A DNA stretch of 64,000 nt from Physcomitrium patens (Eukaryota; Streptophyta; Bryopsida; Funariales; Funariaceae). Below are positions 37,989 to 50,331 of the stretch, piece after piece. The notes beneath the pieces were generated by a model. The model searched no databases. It worked only from the letters and a program-made list of their open reading frames with translations, and had not been told where the DNA came from. Both the position numbers and the translations under genes were made by a program. The stretch lies in NCBI RefSeq assembly GCF_000002425.4, contig NC_037253.1, forward strand, positions 9,339,310-9,403,309. The letters are read 5' to 3'. The first letter of the stretch is position 1, and the number at the start of each line of letters is the position of its first letter.

Positions 37989-39450
37989 TGTAACACGAGT
38001 ATACTATGAAAATATAAAGAAAGAGGACTTTTATTAATGTTCAGTTACCTCGAATATTGGGAGCAACGATCAATTCCAGTGCAAATACTGAGAGGCTAGG
38101 TTCAGTCACCCCATTACAGTCACCCGAGGCTTACTGAAATGCTCCGTTCGATTCCAATAACGGGAGTCAGCAGAAAGGGAAAGGACCAATTCAACGACAG
38201 GTGAGTGTGGTTCGAAGAGCCAATTGGATCCAATTTCAAGACATCCAATCCAGGGCCTCTTATCCAATATGAGACCTGAATTGGTCGGGCGACTCAATAT
38301 TGTCCCGATTACAGGGCTCCGATTCCGTTTCAGGTTGTTCCATTCTTTGTGCTGTTCCGGGGACGTCCTTTCGGTAAAAGGATCTCTTAAAGGTAAAAAC
38401 GGAGGAGAAAGCTCTGACGACGGAGCCAATTCCGGATCCAAGACGGAAGGAGCCAATTTCGGATCCAAGACGGAAGATTGAAGAAATTCAGAGGCTAGGG
38501 TTTGAAAGAGGAGAGAATTAGGGTTAAAGGGGAGGAAGGTTAAGAAATGAGGGGGGGGGGGGTTTTTTTTTCAGATCGGGTTTTTTGGATCGAAGAGCTA
38601 GCTTCAAGCTCTTTTCAAGGTCACTAGTTTGGTTTCATTAGGATTGTGAGGGGAGAGCAATCGCTGCTGAAAGTCAGTGTTTATTTTGGTGTTTCGGATT
38701 TTATATAAAACATTGATGGTTTGCATTCTCAATCGGTTTGTGCAAGTCGTGTAGCATCTATGGATCAAAATTTGGTATTGTCTGGATAATTGGGTGTCCT
38801 AAGTGTATACAAAAATTTGTGTTAATCTAACGATGCAATCAAGAGATATATGGATTTTAGTACAAAGGGTTGTCGGAAGTTGGCAGTCTAGGGTTGGATA
38901 GGGTTTCTGTGATATCTGAAGATCTACTGGTTGGGTCGACGTAAATTTTGGCTTGGTAATAGAAGATTTGGAGATCAAGTGGCTATTCAATTTTGAGCTA
39001 GAGTTAATGGTTGACAAAGGAGAAATCACTTCTGGAGTTTCTACATCAAATTTCAAGGTTGTGGCCGAGTGTCATCAGTGCGGTTTTTGGGCGTTTTCTT
39101 GCAATCTGTAAGTTGGGTTGGGCTGAAATTTTCTGAGCATATAGAAGGCTTATACTGGTATTTGGGTGCAAAATTTCACACTAAGTGGACGGTTGGATCA
39201 AAAGTTACAGCTTGTCAAAGCTAACTGGCTAGGGTTAGGGCTTGTTAAGAAAAACAAAAACAACTTAATTATAAAAGAAATAAAGAAATTGGAATATTGT
39301 ATGGTTAAAATGACTATGAGGAGTGTTTTTAAATACTTGGAAATTGATATTTCAATTATATACTTCATACATGGATAAAATCTATTAGGATTTCTTTGTT
39401 ATTTGCAAAAACAACTATACCTACCACAGCCAGATACCCAGTGTATTCCC
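37989..39450. mobile_element. GC-richer insert in the chromovirus, possible solo LTR
   Basis: A ~1.46-kb block of higher GC than its surroundings interrupts the gag-protease region. It starts TGTTGTAACACG and can be read to end ...GACAACA, so the termini TGTTGT/ACAACA are complementary, as for an LTR. No matching target duplication was found. It includes a G12 tract followed by T9 at 38551-38571 and a short near-repeat GGATCCAAGACGGAAG at about 38434-38475. Frames inside show no known domain. Confidence 0.45.
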
Positions 39451-39629
39451 GAACAAGACAACACATAATACGACAACGTAATTATAAAATGAGAAATAAA
39501 TTTTTTAAAGAAGATAGTATATTGGAAAACAAATTTGTCTAGCTATTATAAGAACTGTGCTACTAGAACTTACATAACATCTAATGAAGGTCCTATTCTT
39601 TGAATAGAATCTTCTTTTTGTTTTATAAA

Positions 39630-39985
39630 AAATATTAATTTAGGATCTAAATATCACAAAGCTTTTGCCTTGCAAGATTTTTTAGCCTCAGCTTGTTTTT
39701 TAGATGAAGAATTTGTTAAAGGATATAATATATATTTAGTAAAGAATTTTTTTTTGTTCATATAGAAGTCATATATGGATGTCTATTTTCCTCTAAAGAT
39801 TTTATTCATGAAATATTTCCTCTTATAGTAATAACTAATGGTTATAGAAGATATGTAATAATTAATATCATTAAATCTCCTTCTAATTCAATTATTTTAG
39901 GTTTATTATGATTAAAAAATATATAATCCATAAATAGATTGAATTTATTATAGTCTTAAATTTTCTAAAAATATAACTAAGTATA
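39630..39985 (+). pseudogene. Chromovirus protease remnant
   Basis: Reading fragments ASACFLDEEFVKGYNI, then LVKN, VIHEIF-like, TNGYRRYV-like and LGLLWLKK-like segments follow the order of the retropepsin region upstream of RT. The active-site DSGAS is damaged. Multiple stops. Confidence 0.55.
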
Positions 39986-40179
39986 TAATTAATCAAGTAA
40001 AAAATCATAAGTTTAGCATGATCAAATCTATATTTGTTGGTATAAGAGCTTTTTTGTATATTATATAAAAAAAATTACCTTGTATTATTTATGCTATACT
40101 TGTTTCCAATGGTAGAAAGACTTTAAATGACATTTTTATCTAATATCAAGATTTTCAAGATGTATTTGAAAAGAAGAAT

Positions 40180-40980
40180 GCAGATACTCTTTCAAAACAT
40201 TATCTCTATGATTTTTCAATTGATCTTTAAGAAAGAGTTCAACTACCATTTGAACTAATCTATAGTTTATCACAAAATGAATTGGTTGAATTCAAGGAAT
40301 ATATTGAAGAAAATTTGGCCAAAAAATTCATATACTATTTCAAAATTTTAAGCAAGAATTCTAATTTTATTTGTGAAGAAAAAAGATAGATCATGGCAAA
40401 TGTGATTTGATTATCAAGGATTCAAGAAGATCACCATGAAGAATAGGTACCCCCTACCTTTGATATTTGGATGTTAGAAAAATTAAAAAAATAAAGGAAT
40501 CTATGCCAAGATAGAAAAGTATATATTTTATATTGTTCAAGTCAATTTCTTAGAATATATCATTTCAAATGATGGACTTGTAATAGATCTTAAAAAAATT
40601 TATATTATTATGTATTGGAATATATTAAAAATAATAAGAAATATCCAATATTTTTTGGATTTTTTCAATTACTATCAGATCTTTACAAAGTATATTTTTC
40701 AAGTTATAGCTCTATTTACAGCTTTATTTGACTTGTAAAGACAAACTTCAATGAAATCAAGAAACAAAAGAAACATTTAAAGCTTTAAAGATAACATTTA
40801 TTTTTGCATCAATATTATATTGAATTGACTTTTTTAAACCATTTTTTTTTATATAAAAAAATGTATTAAATTTTGTCTTGAGTGCCATATTATCATAAAT
40901 AGGAATAATTGATAAACTTCATCTAATATTTTTTTATTCCAAATTTTTTTTGACAATTGAGATCAACTACAAGATCCACA
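40180..40980 (+). pseudogene. Chromovirus reverse transcriptase / RNase H remnant
   Basis: Recognisable pieces are the pre-RT linker with IYSLSQNELVEFKEYIEENL (about 40260-40320), the start of the RT palm (about 40370-40460), then FLRIYHFK-like and KYPIFFGFFQLLSDLYK-like pieces of the RT connection and the RNase H start to about 40900. The RT core including the YxDD box is deleted. Frameshifted throughout. Confidence 0.6.
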
Positions 40981-41329
40981 AAAAATAACTTATAATCATG
41001 GATTTATTTTAAGAATGGTACCATTATTTAGAAGGCATTCATAATCCAATTATCATATATGGATTATAAGAATCTTAAATATTTTATATCAATATATATT
41101 TTGAATTATTACTAACTTCATTGAAATATGCCCTTATCAAGATTCAAATTCAAGATTAATTGTTAATTCAACTTTCATTAATTAAGTTCAATAAAGTATA
41201 TCTTTTGATCTTTTTATTTGTGATATTAATGGAAATCTTTCAAAATCTCATGATACTTCCAAGTTTGAATTAAAAAATAATCTATTATATTTTGAGGGGC
41301 CCTTATATGTTGTAGAAAGTGAAATTTAA

Positions 41330-42344
41330 TTATGTTTTTTTCTAGCTCGTCATGATTTTCCTACAACATGATATTTTGGATATAATAAGACTTTAAAATT
41401 AATATTCAAGGGTTTTTGGTAGCTCCAAATGTAGAAGGTGGTCAAAGATTTTATACAATCTTGTGATGTTTGCTTAAGATCAAAAATTCCTTGTCAACAA
41501 TCTTATAAACTACTTCAACTATTATCTAGTCCAAAACAACCATGGTCTTTTGTTTCTATAAATTTTATTACAAATCTTCTAATCTCAAGTTGTTATGGCT
41601 CTATATTCATAATAGTAGATTGTTTCATCAACATGGCATGTTTTATATCATGTACAAAATCTATCACATGTGAAGAAAAAACTAAGATTTTTCTTGATAA
41701 CATCTATTGCTATCATAGATTCTTTAAAGATATTATATTAATATAGAAATATTATTTATATCAAGATTTTAAATAATAATTTTTATGATTCTAAAATTAG
41801 ATATAAAACTATCTTTGACTTTTTATTTTCAAATTAATGGACAAACAAAGCTTATAAATCAAATTTTGGAGTATTATTAGAGATGTACCATCAATTATGA
41901 ATAAGATGATTAAATAATTCTTTTTTTTGTTGGAAAAATTTACTTATAATAATATAATAGATTCTTTTATGTAACAATATCTTTCTTTACTAATTATAGT
42001 TATCATCCATAACTTGATACTTTTGATTTTTTAAAGTTGATAATTTTGTAATAAAATATTTAGCAAATCATATATTTGAGCTATATACAATAATAAAGAC
42101 CCAACTAAAAGGGGTTCAAGAACAACAAAAGAACCATGTGAATACCTATCACAAGCAACATCATTTCCACATTGGTGATAAGGTATGATTATTTCATCAT
42201 AATATTCAAACTATTTGCTCTTGTGAAAAGTTGAATTATTATAGACTTGGATCATTTCTTATTTGTGTATAAATCAATCCAATTGCTTATTGATTACATC
42301 TATCGAAGTCTATAAAAATCCATCTTTTATTTCATGTTATTGTT
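41330..42344 (+). pseudogene. Chromovirus integrase remnant
   Basis: ARHDFPTT and the frame at 41438-41746 (MVKDFIQSCDVCLRSKIPCQ, then SFVSINFITNLLISSCYGSIFIIVDCF) are the zinc-binding HHCC region and the start of the catalytic core. C-terminal pieces near 42095-42340 (KNHVNTYHKQHHFHIGDKV, SKSIKIH) are the GPF/Y-type end. Broken by stops and indels, and interrupted by the insertion beginning near 42345. Confidence 0.75.
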
Positions 42345-42399
42345 TATGTATATTCTTGCTTGAGAATGCATTGGGTACCTAACTGAGGAAGGTAAATAG

Positions 42400-42830
42400 A
42401 AATGCAACAACAATCCTACAAAGTCTAATAGAATCTTAAATGAACTTTAAATAAAATTTAATAATCTTAATCAAACTTTGACTAACCTAAAATAAATCTA
42501 AAAACATTTATCAAAAATTCAAAAAAATCTTAAATTAATTAAAAAGAAATATATTAAGTAAATTTTAAGAAATATAAAAATAGACCTTTAAAGAAATAAT
42601 AATAATCTTAAAGAAATATTAAAAATATAAACTTAAAAAAAAAAAATCCTTTAAAATATTAAAATTAAAAATCTAAATTGAATTTTAATCAATTTCTAGG
42701 TCAAACCATAATTAAAATCCTAATTAAATCTTAACCAAAATTTAGATCAAATCTTAATGAAACTATAATAAAATCTTAAATCCTAAAAAAATCTTAAACA
42801 AATCTTAATTCAAATCCTATAGGAAAATGG
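42400..42830. repeat. Degenerate AATCTTAAAT / AAATCCTAA run
   Basis: Words such as AATCTTAA, AAATCCTA and AATCAAA recur at irregular ~8-16-base spacing. The homologous run is at 62030-62400. This is low-complexity sequence within the repeat, not a true telomere array. Confidence 0.7.
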
Positions 42831-43691
42831 AACCTTAACAACTAATGATCAAATTATTGATATCAATTCAAAATTTCATACTTCTTAATATCTTACTTAA
42901 GAATAAATATAAAAAAGATGAAGTCAATGACACTTATCAATTGAAAGAAATGCAAGACAATTCAATTGGGTTTTGGACGGCTTCCTATTCTAACATAAAT
43001 ATTGAAATTTCAATGCCAATATTTCTTTCTTAAACTGTTGAATTGTTCTCAAATTTTACTTTATTGGTGGAAATTAAGTCTAAAAATTTATATAATCTAA
43101 TTAAAAAATTATAAAAGATCTTAAAAACATTTATTAACCTTCAAACTCCAATTTTTGAGACCTTAACCTACAAAAGCCTTCACACACTTTGATCTAACCA
43201 TTTAATTAACTTCAAAATTTGTATACATATTTATAACTAATACACCAATTCATTGTCCAAAATTCACCTATATATACTATAAAACTCAAGAAATCCTCAA
43301 ATTTTTAAACATATTTTTATTTTTCAAAATCTAAACTAATCAAGAACATGATTAATTTTTATTTTTTAAAAAAAATTCAATATTGATTCTATTGACATAA
43401 AATTAATTCCCAAAAATCTTTCTTCAAATCTACTTTCAAATCTTGCTTACTAATCTACCAAAAAATCCCAAAGTCGCTATATGGATACAATTTTGTCTCT
43501 TGGAATGTGATTTTGATCCAAGTTGACAACCTATCCTCTTTGGATATTAATTTTTGATAATTTAAATTAAAATTTTTTTATACTATTTTTAATTATTTTA
43601 AAAAATACCTATAATAATTTCTTACTTTATTTATTTTGATTTGGCTCATTTATGCATCTACAAAGTAAATAGAAGTCTCTTTTATAAAATG

Positions 43692-43696
43692 GAAGC
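43692..43696 (+). other. Target-site duplication GAAGC, left
   Basis: Five bases, identical to 54923-54927, directly flank the Athila/Tat-like element. Confidence 0.9.
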
Positions 43697-44451
43697 TGTA
43701 GAATAAGTAATTATTTTTAGAATGTAGATACCTAATGTATAGTATAAACATGGATAGATAACTGCTGAAAAGGTGGTTCAACAAGTAGAATAGATGAATA
43801 GTCAGGAAAAGTAGTTATCATCTGTAGTATAGGAGTTGGTATCTCGGGGTAGTATAAGGAGGATGGGAGAAGAGAAGAAAATGCCAGACTACGATAGTAT
43901 TGAGCTGAGGATAAGCTTGGTGCTATCTCTTCTTCTTAGTTTTCTTGTTTCTTTTGTGTTAGTGTTGATTCTAGTGAAGAGGATCGACTTAATGAATCAA
44001 TGTTTGATTTATGAAGTTGTTTATGGATCATTATTTATCAATTGTTGTAAAAGATTGAGGATGTATGGAAGTTTCCAGTCACTGTTTATTGCAAGGTTGT
44101 AAGTTCAGTGGAGAGGAATTGTAATCAAAGGAATTGTCTTGATCAGATTTTGTGGATTGGAAGTTGTTCATTCCAGGGTTTGGGATATGCTTGTGTGTTT
44201 GTGAATTACATAGGGTACTGAAATCAATGTCATGGATGTTATTGTATTGATATGAGAGAGTGGACAGTAGGAAGAAAAGTTAAGTATTCTTAGGTATGGT
44301 AAGCATTCAACAGTAGCGGTTAATTGTGTGATCCTAACAATTGGAGCTCATATACATGGTCTTTCCCTATGTTCGAATTTCCCTATATGGATTTATTCTA
44401 GGAGGTTTCTTCTGGGAGGTTTCTTCTAGAATAAATAAAATGATAACCACA
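43697..44451 (+). repeat. 5' LTR (755 bp)
   Basis: Starts TGTAGAATAAGT and ends ATAACCACA. It is 16 bases longer than the 3' LTR because GGAGGTTTCTTCT is tandemly duplicated at about 44400-44428. It contains an open frame 43863-44102 (79 codons) with a hydrophobic stretch, also open in the 3' LTR. Confidence 0.92.
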
Positions 44452-44454
44452 TTT

Positions 44455-44472
44455 TGGCACTGCTACTGGGGA
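44455..44472 (+). other. Primer-binding site, tRNA-Asp type
   Basis: TGGCACTGCTACTGGGGA begins 3 bases after the LTR. It resembles the Athila/Tat primer site TGGCGCCGTTGCCGGGGA, complementary to tRNA-Asp; all differences are transitions. Confidence 0.8.
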
Positions 44473-44771
44473 TTGACAACATTATTGAGTGTTAGGAATT
44501 AAGTGTCGAAGCAGTAAAGGAAATTAGGAAGCAAACTCAGTAGAAATAATGAAAGATTATGCTTATTAAGAATGAGAATTTAACAACAAAGAGAATAAAG
44601 CAATCAAAAGAAAGAACAGAGTGATTGTAAGTAAGAAATTTGTTGCGTAATGAGCGAGATGACAAATTAAAAAAGAAGCATCGACAAAGTTGGATTAAGC
44701 TGTGGTTGCATGCCTGTCGGTATATTTGATCATACCCAGAAGACAATCGACCTCTAATATTTCAGAAGTAC

Positions 44772-46830
44772 ATGCTGTTAAAAAAATTACCAAGAGCACT
44801 CGCGGAGAGCATTGATAATAGTTCAGCATACCTCTCAAAGCCGTTAACAGAAAATGAGGAAGGCACAGAGGAATTGGGTACCCCACTAGGTAATTTTTCA
44901 ATCGGAAATACGTCCAATTCTAACAAGACTGGTTTTGAAGATCGGCATAAATCACTTGCCAATAAAGACCAATTCAAAGTATATCAAAATCTGTTGTTTT
45001 TACTTCATATCCAACTAGTAAAGTTATTTGAGGATAATAATAGTCAATCAAAAAGGCCTGGAAGTCCAAAAAAGTCTTTTACGAGAGACTGTTTTTATTT
45101 TAATAAGGAATTGAGCAAAACATTAGCATCTTTAATGACGTCCGGAGGACCAACAGTTCCCATTGCAGTTCAAATAAGTGTAGTGGGCGATCGAACGACT
45201 AGCATCGTGCCATTACCTACTTTTCGGGGTTTACCAAGTGCGGATCCAAATTAATATTTGTCTCAATTCTTGACGGCGTGTGTAGTTAATAATGGCAAAA
45301 CTAAAGATATTTGGTTAAGATGGCTGCCAGTGACATTGAAAGACACAACGTTTGAGTGGTATAACCGCCAACCTGTGGGACAATTTATCAATTGGGAGGC
45401 ATTAAAAAATACATTTTTAATCCATTTTTGACCAATTGGTTTTAAAGAACGTCTTAGAGAAAAATTAATGAACAGCAGAATGGTACCAGAGAAAGCGGTA
45501 CAGTCATATTATGGTCGTGTAGCAGATATACTTTGAAAATGGCCAAATAACCAAATGTCGGAATCGTTTGTGTTGTCCATATTGGTTAATGGATTACACC
45601 CACCAGAATTGAAGATGTTTGTAAAGGAGGTCCAATCAGCCACTATTGCATCATCTCTTGAGTGAGCGAGAGTATGGGAGGAATGTCACTATTACCAGAA
45701 CTTAATAGTTGGAGCCACAATGATTCCATCTCAAGGAGGTTATCGAATGACAAATTGGAATGATGCATCGGAAGGTTATCTGGAAAGGAATGATTATGGT
45801 ATAATTCCACATGGAATTATAGATGTCGTTCCATTGCACGCCGTACCACCATCATCATCATACCCGTATGTGCCTTATTTTATGTATCAAAAATCAATAC
45901 CTACGAAGGAATTGCCAAATGCATTGGTATCAAGGAATCCCAATGAGTCATTACTGTTAATATTGACGAAAAAAATGGATGAATTGGCTGTGAATCTTGC
46001 CAAGGATAAAGAAAAAAAGGCATAAACCAACCAATATGTGTCCCAATGTCTGGTCCAACAATTGTAAGGGGCAAGGTCATTTAGTAAGAGAATGTCCTTC
46101 ACCACCCCAAATGACTGTACAATGTACCTTTTGTAGAGGCAAGCATATTACCACCAACTGTTGGAATTTACGGAAGCAACAACAACTCAATAACTAGATA
46201 ATGACTCAACGAACTTTGTGGGATGTCAATCAAGTACAAACGAATAATAGGTTTGGTTGGAATGGAAATTGAACGAATAAACAAAACAAGAATTATTCTA
46301 ATTTCCTAAACTCTGAATTTCACCAAAAAGGTGTATCCAATATACACAGATTGGTGATGAACCAACCAAGATACCATCAATATCCATCCATGATGAAGCC
46401 AATGCCGAACTCTACAGTAACAATGGATCAACCAGGATCTTTTAGTCATCGGATATGGAACAGACCTAGCCGTTATATACTAATAGAAACACCCATTATC
46501 CCTGAAGGAGTTGGCAGGAGACCACTTCATTGCTATCGTTGCAAACAAATCAGACATTATGCGAGTGAATGTCCTAATCGAAGGACCAATGATGACTATG
46601 CTCCAATATGTCGAAAATGTAAGCAGTTTAGTCACACTTATCAATAGTGCAATGTGCCCTTTAATTATAATAATCAGAACCAGCAAATGTAAACAAGCCA
46701 ATCGACGAAGGATAAAGGCCCTGTTCAACGAGAGGCACCAGTACATCATGTCGAGGTGGTGAATGTAGTGCTTATCAGAGGCCAATAAAAAGATAAAAAT
46801 CTAATTCAGGACCTGGATGAACTGATCGCA
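44772..46830 (+). pseudogene. Gag polyprotein, Athila/Tat-like element
   Basis: The frame opens MLLKKLPRALAESIDNSSAY at 44772. The capsid region is clear: FLTACVVNNGKTKDIWLRWL, TFEWYNRQPVGQFINWEALK, FKERLREKLMNSRMVPEKAV, QSYYGRVADI and ILVNGLHPPELKMFVKEVQS. The frame shifts by one at an A7 run (46012-46018). Two pairs of CCHC knuckles follow: NNCKGQGHLVREC (first Cys now Ser) and QCTFCRGKHITTNC at 46045-46165, then HCYRCKQIRHYASEC and CRKCKQFSHTY at 46525-46655. Internal stops are at about 45253, 45429, 45535 and 45664 and are mostly TGA. Confidence 0.85.
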
Positions 46831-47289
46831 AGAGACCAAGTAGCACCATCCACGGGGCTAAACAAACCAATATCAGTATTGGGACGTATTCCAATATTGA
46901 GACTTCAACAAACTGAGGAACCTAATTTGGTTCCACGTGCCAATTTGCTCGAATTATTAAGATCGATTCCAACTGACCAAGTACCAATACTTGTACAGCT
47001 CAATAAAAGATCTTATGCATTAAAGAAACCTTTAGTAGTAGAAAAGTTGACAAAATTACCAGCGGCAATCTTAATCGCCAAGAAGGAATTGCTGCCGAAC
47101 GAAGTAAAATCGAAACCAATGAAACGCAAAAGAGCATTGGGAATTACTCTCAATATGGAATCCTACGACATTCTGAAGGATTTGGATGTTATTCAGCCTT
47201 CAATTACAATGAAGCAACTTTTGGCTGTAGTACCAGAATGTCGATTTATATTGAATTCAGCATTAATATGACAAAGATCCTGTACTAAA

Positions 47290-47802
47290 GAAATTCATGA
47301 AGTTAGCTTAAACCTAGATCCGGGAGCACCAACAATCGATGTATCACTCGATGGCATTTTAATTCCACGGATACAAGTCGATGGTGGCTCCAGTGTAAAT
47401 TTAATGAACGCGGATACAATGGAGTACTTGGATCTAAAGCAATTGCTATCTACAACATTGGTCTTGTGAATGGCAAATCATAATTGGGTAAAATCAATGG
47501 GAATCTTACGCAATATTGCCACTGTAATCACGGGATTGACATACAAAATTGATTATATTATATTCCAATTACAGAGTTCTACGTTATCGTATTCCATTTT
47601 ATTGGGCAAACCTTGGCTTTATCAAGCTAAAGCTAAGAACGATTGGGGCCAAGGCACATTGACAATTGAAAAAGGCCGGGACCAGATTGTTCTACAGATA
47701 TATTCGGTACAATATCATGGAGAATCTCAATTGCTAGAATCAGAGTTTACATCAGACAACGAGAATCAATCGATTGAAGCAGATGACGATGTCGTACTGT
47801 AA
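47290..47802 (+). pseudogene. Retropepsin-like protease, Athila/Tat-like element
   Basis: PTIDVSLDGILIPRIQVDGG is followed by SSVNLMNADTM. DGGSS takes the place of the usual DSGAS/DTGAS active site, a variant seen in this lineage. LLGKPWLYQAKAKNDWGQGT near the end is the conserved protease C-terminus. One in-frame TGA lies at 47467-47469. It is in the same frame as RT downstream. Confidence 0.8.
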
Positions 47803-47864
47803 ATGCTAACAGTATGTAAAAATTAGTTAAAACATATTGTATGTTGATAAATCTAGATGTATGT

Positions 47865-49055
47865 TAGAGTGACTAATAGATTAAATTAAAAAGAGTTGGA
47901 ATAAGAAACTTTACTTTGTTTCTTTATTTCTTTTGATTTTGACATTAATATATATATATATATATATATAGGACCTAAATGTTTAGTATGAAACCTTGGG
48001 AAAAGGTGGAAACCTAAGGATGAAAATCTAAACTAGTAGGAAGCTAATTGGGAGGGATGAAAGCAAGGCATGGTCGGATGAAGGCAAGGAATGGGGAACT
48101 TCATCCCTATTGGTCGAATACCATGCCCAATGGGCTTTGAGGAGGCTGCCCGCGACCTTAAGAAGGGTTTCGGCGACTTCAAAGGGGGCATTTGGAGATT
48201 AGAAGCTAGGGTTGTAAATTTTAGGTTTTGGAGAACAATTTGTGTACAAAAATTAGAGGATTTGGAGTTAGGATGAAAAAGTTATAACCGTTTGAAGTTA
48301 AGGTATTTATTTAAGACATACTATTACTCTTTTGAGAGTACGAGGAGTTTTATAGCAGCTTTTGAAGATCGGAAGGTGCAACTGGAACGGCGATTTCAAG
48401 GCCTACATCTTTTACGAAAGAATTATTGCTTTTAGAGTTCATATAAAGGAGTTGTAAGGAGTTGAAGGCGACGCTTCCAAATTAAAAGCAGTAAGTAAGC
48501 GGGTTTGTTTGTAGTAATGGTTGAAGCCATAACTTGAGTTTTTGGACGAATTTTTGGCTCAAACTTTTTGGAGAATGTAAAATTTTGTGTTAAGAAGCTA
48601 TACATATAAATTTCGTGGCATTTGAGCTTATATTTTATGAGATATGAAGAAAATTGCACGCGGATGTATAAAGACAAGGGTTTGAAGCGGCTGTTAGGGA
48701 TTTCAAGATATCTCAAGATCTGCAATGATTTTGCGGTTGAAAATGTTTTTAGAAGTTAATAAGAATACATCAGTACCTCATGTAAAATAAGAGTTTGTTT
48801 GGACGGTCAGATTAAGAGATATGAGGTGTTGAAGTTTGGAAAAATCTCCACATAAGAATAAACAAGGATTTAGAAGATTTTATCATATTTTGGAAGTTGT
48901 GGGTTACTTGAGGATTGTGTATTTGGTGTAGTTACTCAAAGAGAGAAAAATTATATATAAACTTAGGGCTTCCTTTATTTTCAAGCTTGATTGAATAATT
49001 AGTGACAGCCAGAAGCCCAACGTTTTCTTGAGGCAAACTCTCTCTACCCCGACAA
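47865..49055. mobile_element. Possible solo-LTR insert between protease and RT
   Basis: About 1.2 kb of non-coding DNA separates the protease from the RT linker, whose frame resumes near 49060 (DNDAIGSLQFEVGQ). It may start TGTTAGAGTGACTA and end CTACCCCGACA, like a copia LTR, and contains a TA run at 47951-47970. No target duplication was found. It could instead be an element-specific spacer. The coding frame is the same on both sides. Confidence 0.4.
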
Positions 49056-49059
49056 CGAT

Positions 49060-50320
49060 GCTATAGGTTCACTGCAATTTGAGGTAGGACAAAACACTTC
49101 AACAACGAAGGCAGGAGTCTACCAATGTGGAAGTTCCAGTGAATATTTACTACATCAGGAGGATGCGACTAACTCGGATCATGCTATTGCCGAATGGATG
49201 AACAATCCTGCAGTCAATAGAGTCAGTGCATTGGAACCAGATTTGGGTGGTTCCCATATGTCGGATAGTACAAGATATTCAGATCAGGAGAAGACAATTA
49301 AATCAGAAGTTGTTGAAGATCCTGTGTATCAATCTATTAACCTGGGCACCAACGAAATGCCATAGCTAATTAAAATATATGCCGATATTATTGGTACAAA
49401 ATTGGATGTTTGGAAACAGTTTTTTGTCCATCATAAATCTGCCTTTGCATGGTCATATGCAAATTTGAAAGGGATTCCAACCGACGTGTGTGAGCACCAA
49501 ATTATTTTAGAGGAGGGTATTACGCCAGTTTGTCAAAGACAACATCAGCTTCATCCAAAATATTCCCTTTTAGTGAAAGAAAAATTGGATAAACTTCTCA
49601 ACATGGATTTTATTTATCCTGTTCTGTATAGTGCATGGGTGTCGCCAATCGTGATGGTACCGAAGAAGAATGGAAAAATCAAGGTATGTCAAGATTTTCG
49701 AAAGTTAAATGTGGCTACTACAAAGGACTATTTTCCATTACCATTTACAAACAGTATTTTGGACGCTGTAGCAGGTCATGAATGTTATTCGTTCCTAGAT
49801 GGATTTTTCGGATATAATCAAGTTCAAATTGTAACGAAAGATCAGCCCAAGATGACCTTTACTATGGATTGGGGCACATTTGCTAATCGCGTGATGTCTT
49901 TTGGGATATGTAACGCCCCAACTACGTTTCAGAGAATAATGATTCAGGCCTTCCAAGACTATCTCCGACTGTTTATTGAGATCTTTTTAGATGACCTCTG
50001 TGCATTCAGTACAAAACAAGATCATCTTAATTGTTTCGACAAATACTTAACTTAGTGCGCTAAGTTTGGAATATTGTTGAACTCGGATAAGTGTCAATTC
50101 AATATTCCGTCAGAAAAATTATTGGAACATATCGTCTCTAGCTCTGGTATCGCTACGGATCCGGAGAAAGTGACACATATAGTGAACTTGCCCAGACTAG
50201 AGACGGTCTCCGGTGTTCGAGGATTCGTCGACCATATCAATTATTATTGACGATTTATTCGTTCATTTGTAGTTATTTGTCAACCTTTAACGAACTTACT
50301 AAAGAAACCTCCGTTAGATG
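49060..50320 (+). pseudogene. Reverse transcriptase, Athila/Tat-like element
   Basis: The open stretch 49402-50055 carries WKQFFVHHKSAFAWSYANLK, SPIVMVPKKNGKIKVCQDFR, CYSFLDGFFGYNQVQI (first catalytic Asp), VMSFGICNAPTTFQRIM and IEIFLDDLCAFS, where FLDD replaces the usual YxDD. The thumb and connection follow to about 50320 with a TAG at 50053 and a TGA near 50248. Confidence 0.92.
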
Positions 50321-50331
50321 GGACTAGTCTC

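Larger units (their letters stand above)
42345..43696 (+). repeat. ~1.5-kb repeat, copy 1, left part
   Basis: Matches 61935-63279 almost continuously: 'aatgcaacaacaat', the AATCTTAAAT-like degenerate run, 'gacacttatcaattgaaag', 'ccttaacctacaaaagcctt' and 'tttgatccaagttgacaac'. It interrupts the chromovirus integrase. The Athila/Tat-like element cut it at 43696; the remainder is 54928-55045. The ends resemble TGTT...TGACA, so a solo LTR is possible. Confidence 0.65.

Noticed and set aside
38106-38481. Open frames in the GC-richer insert as a host gene
   Set aside because: Both strands are open because of composition; the products contain short repeats and no domain, and the block looks like an LTR.
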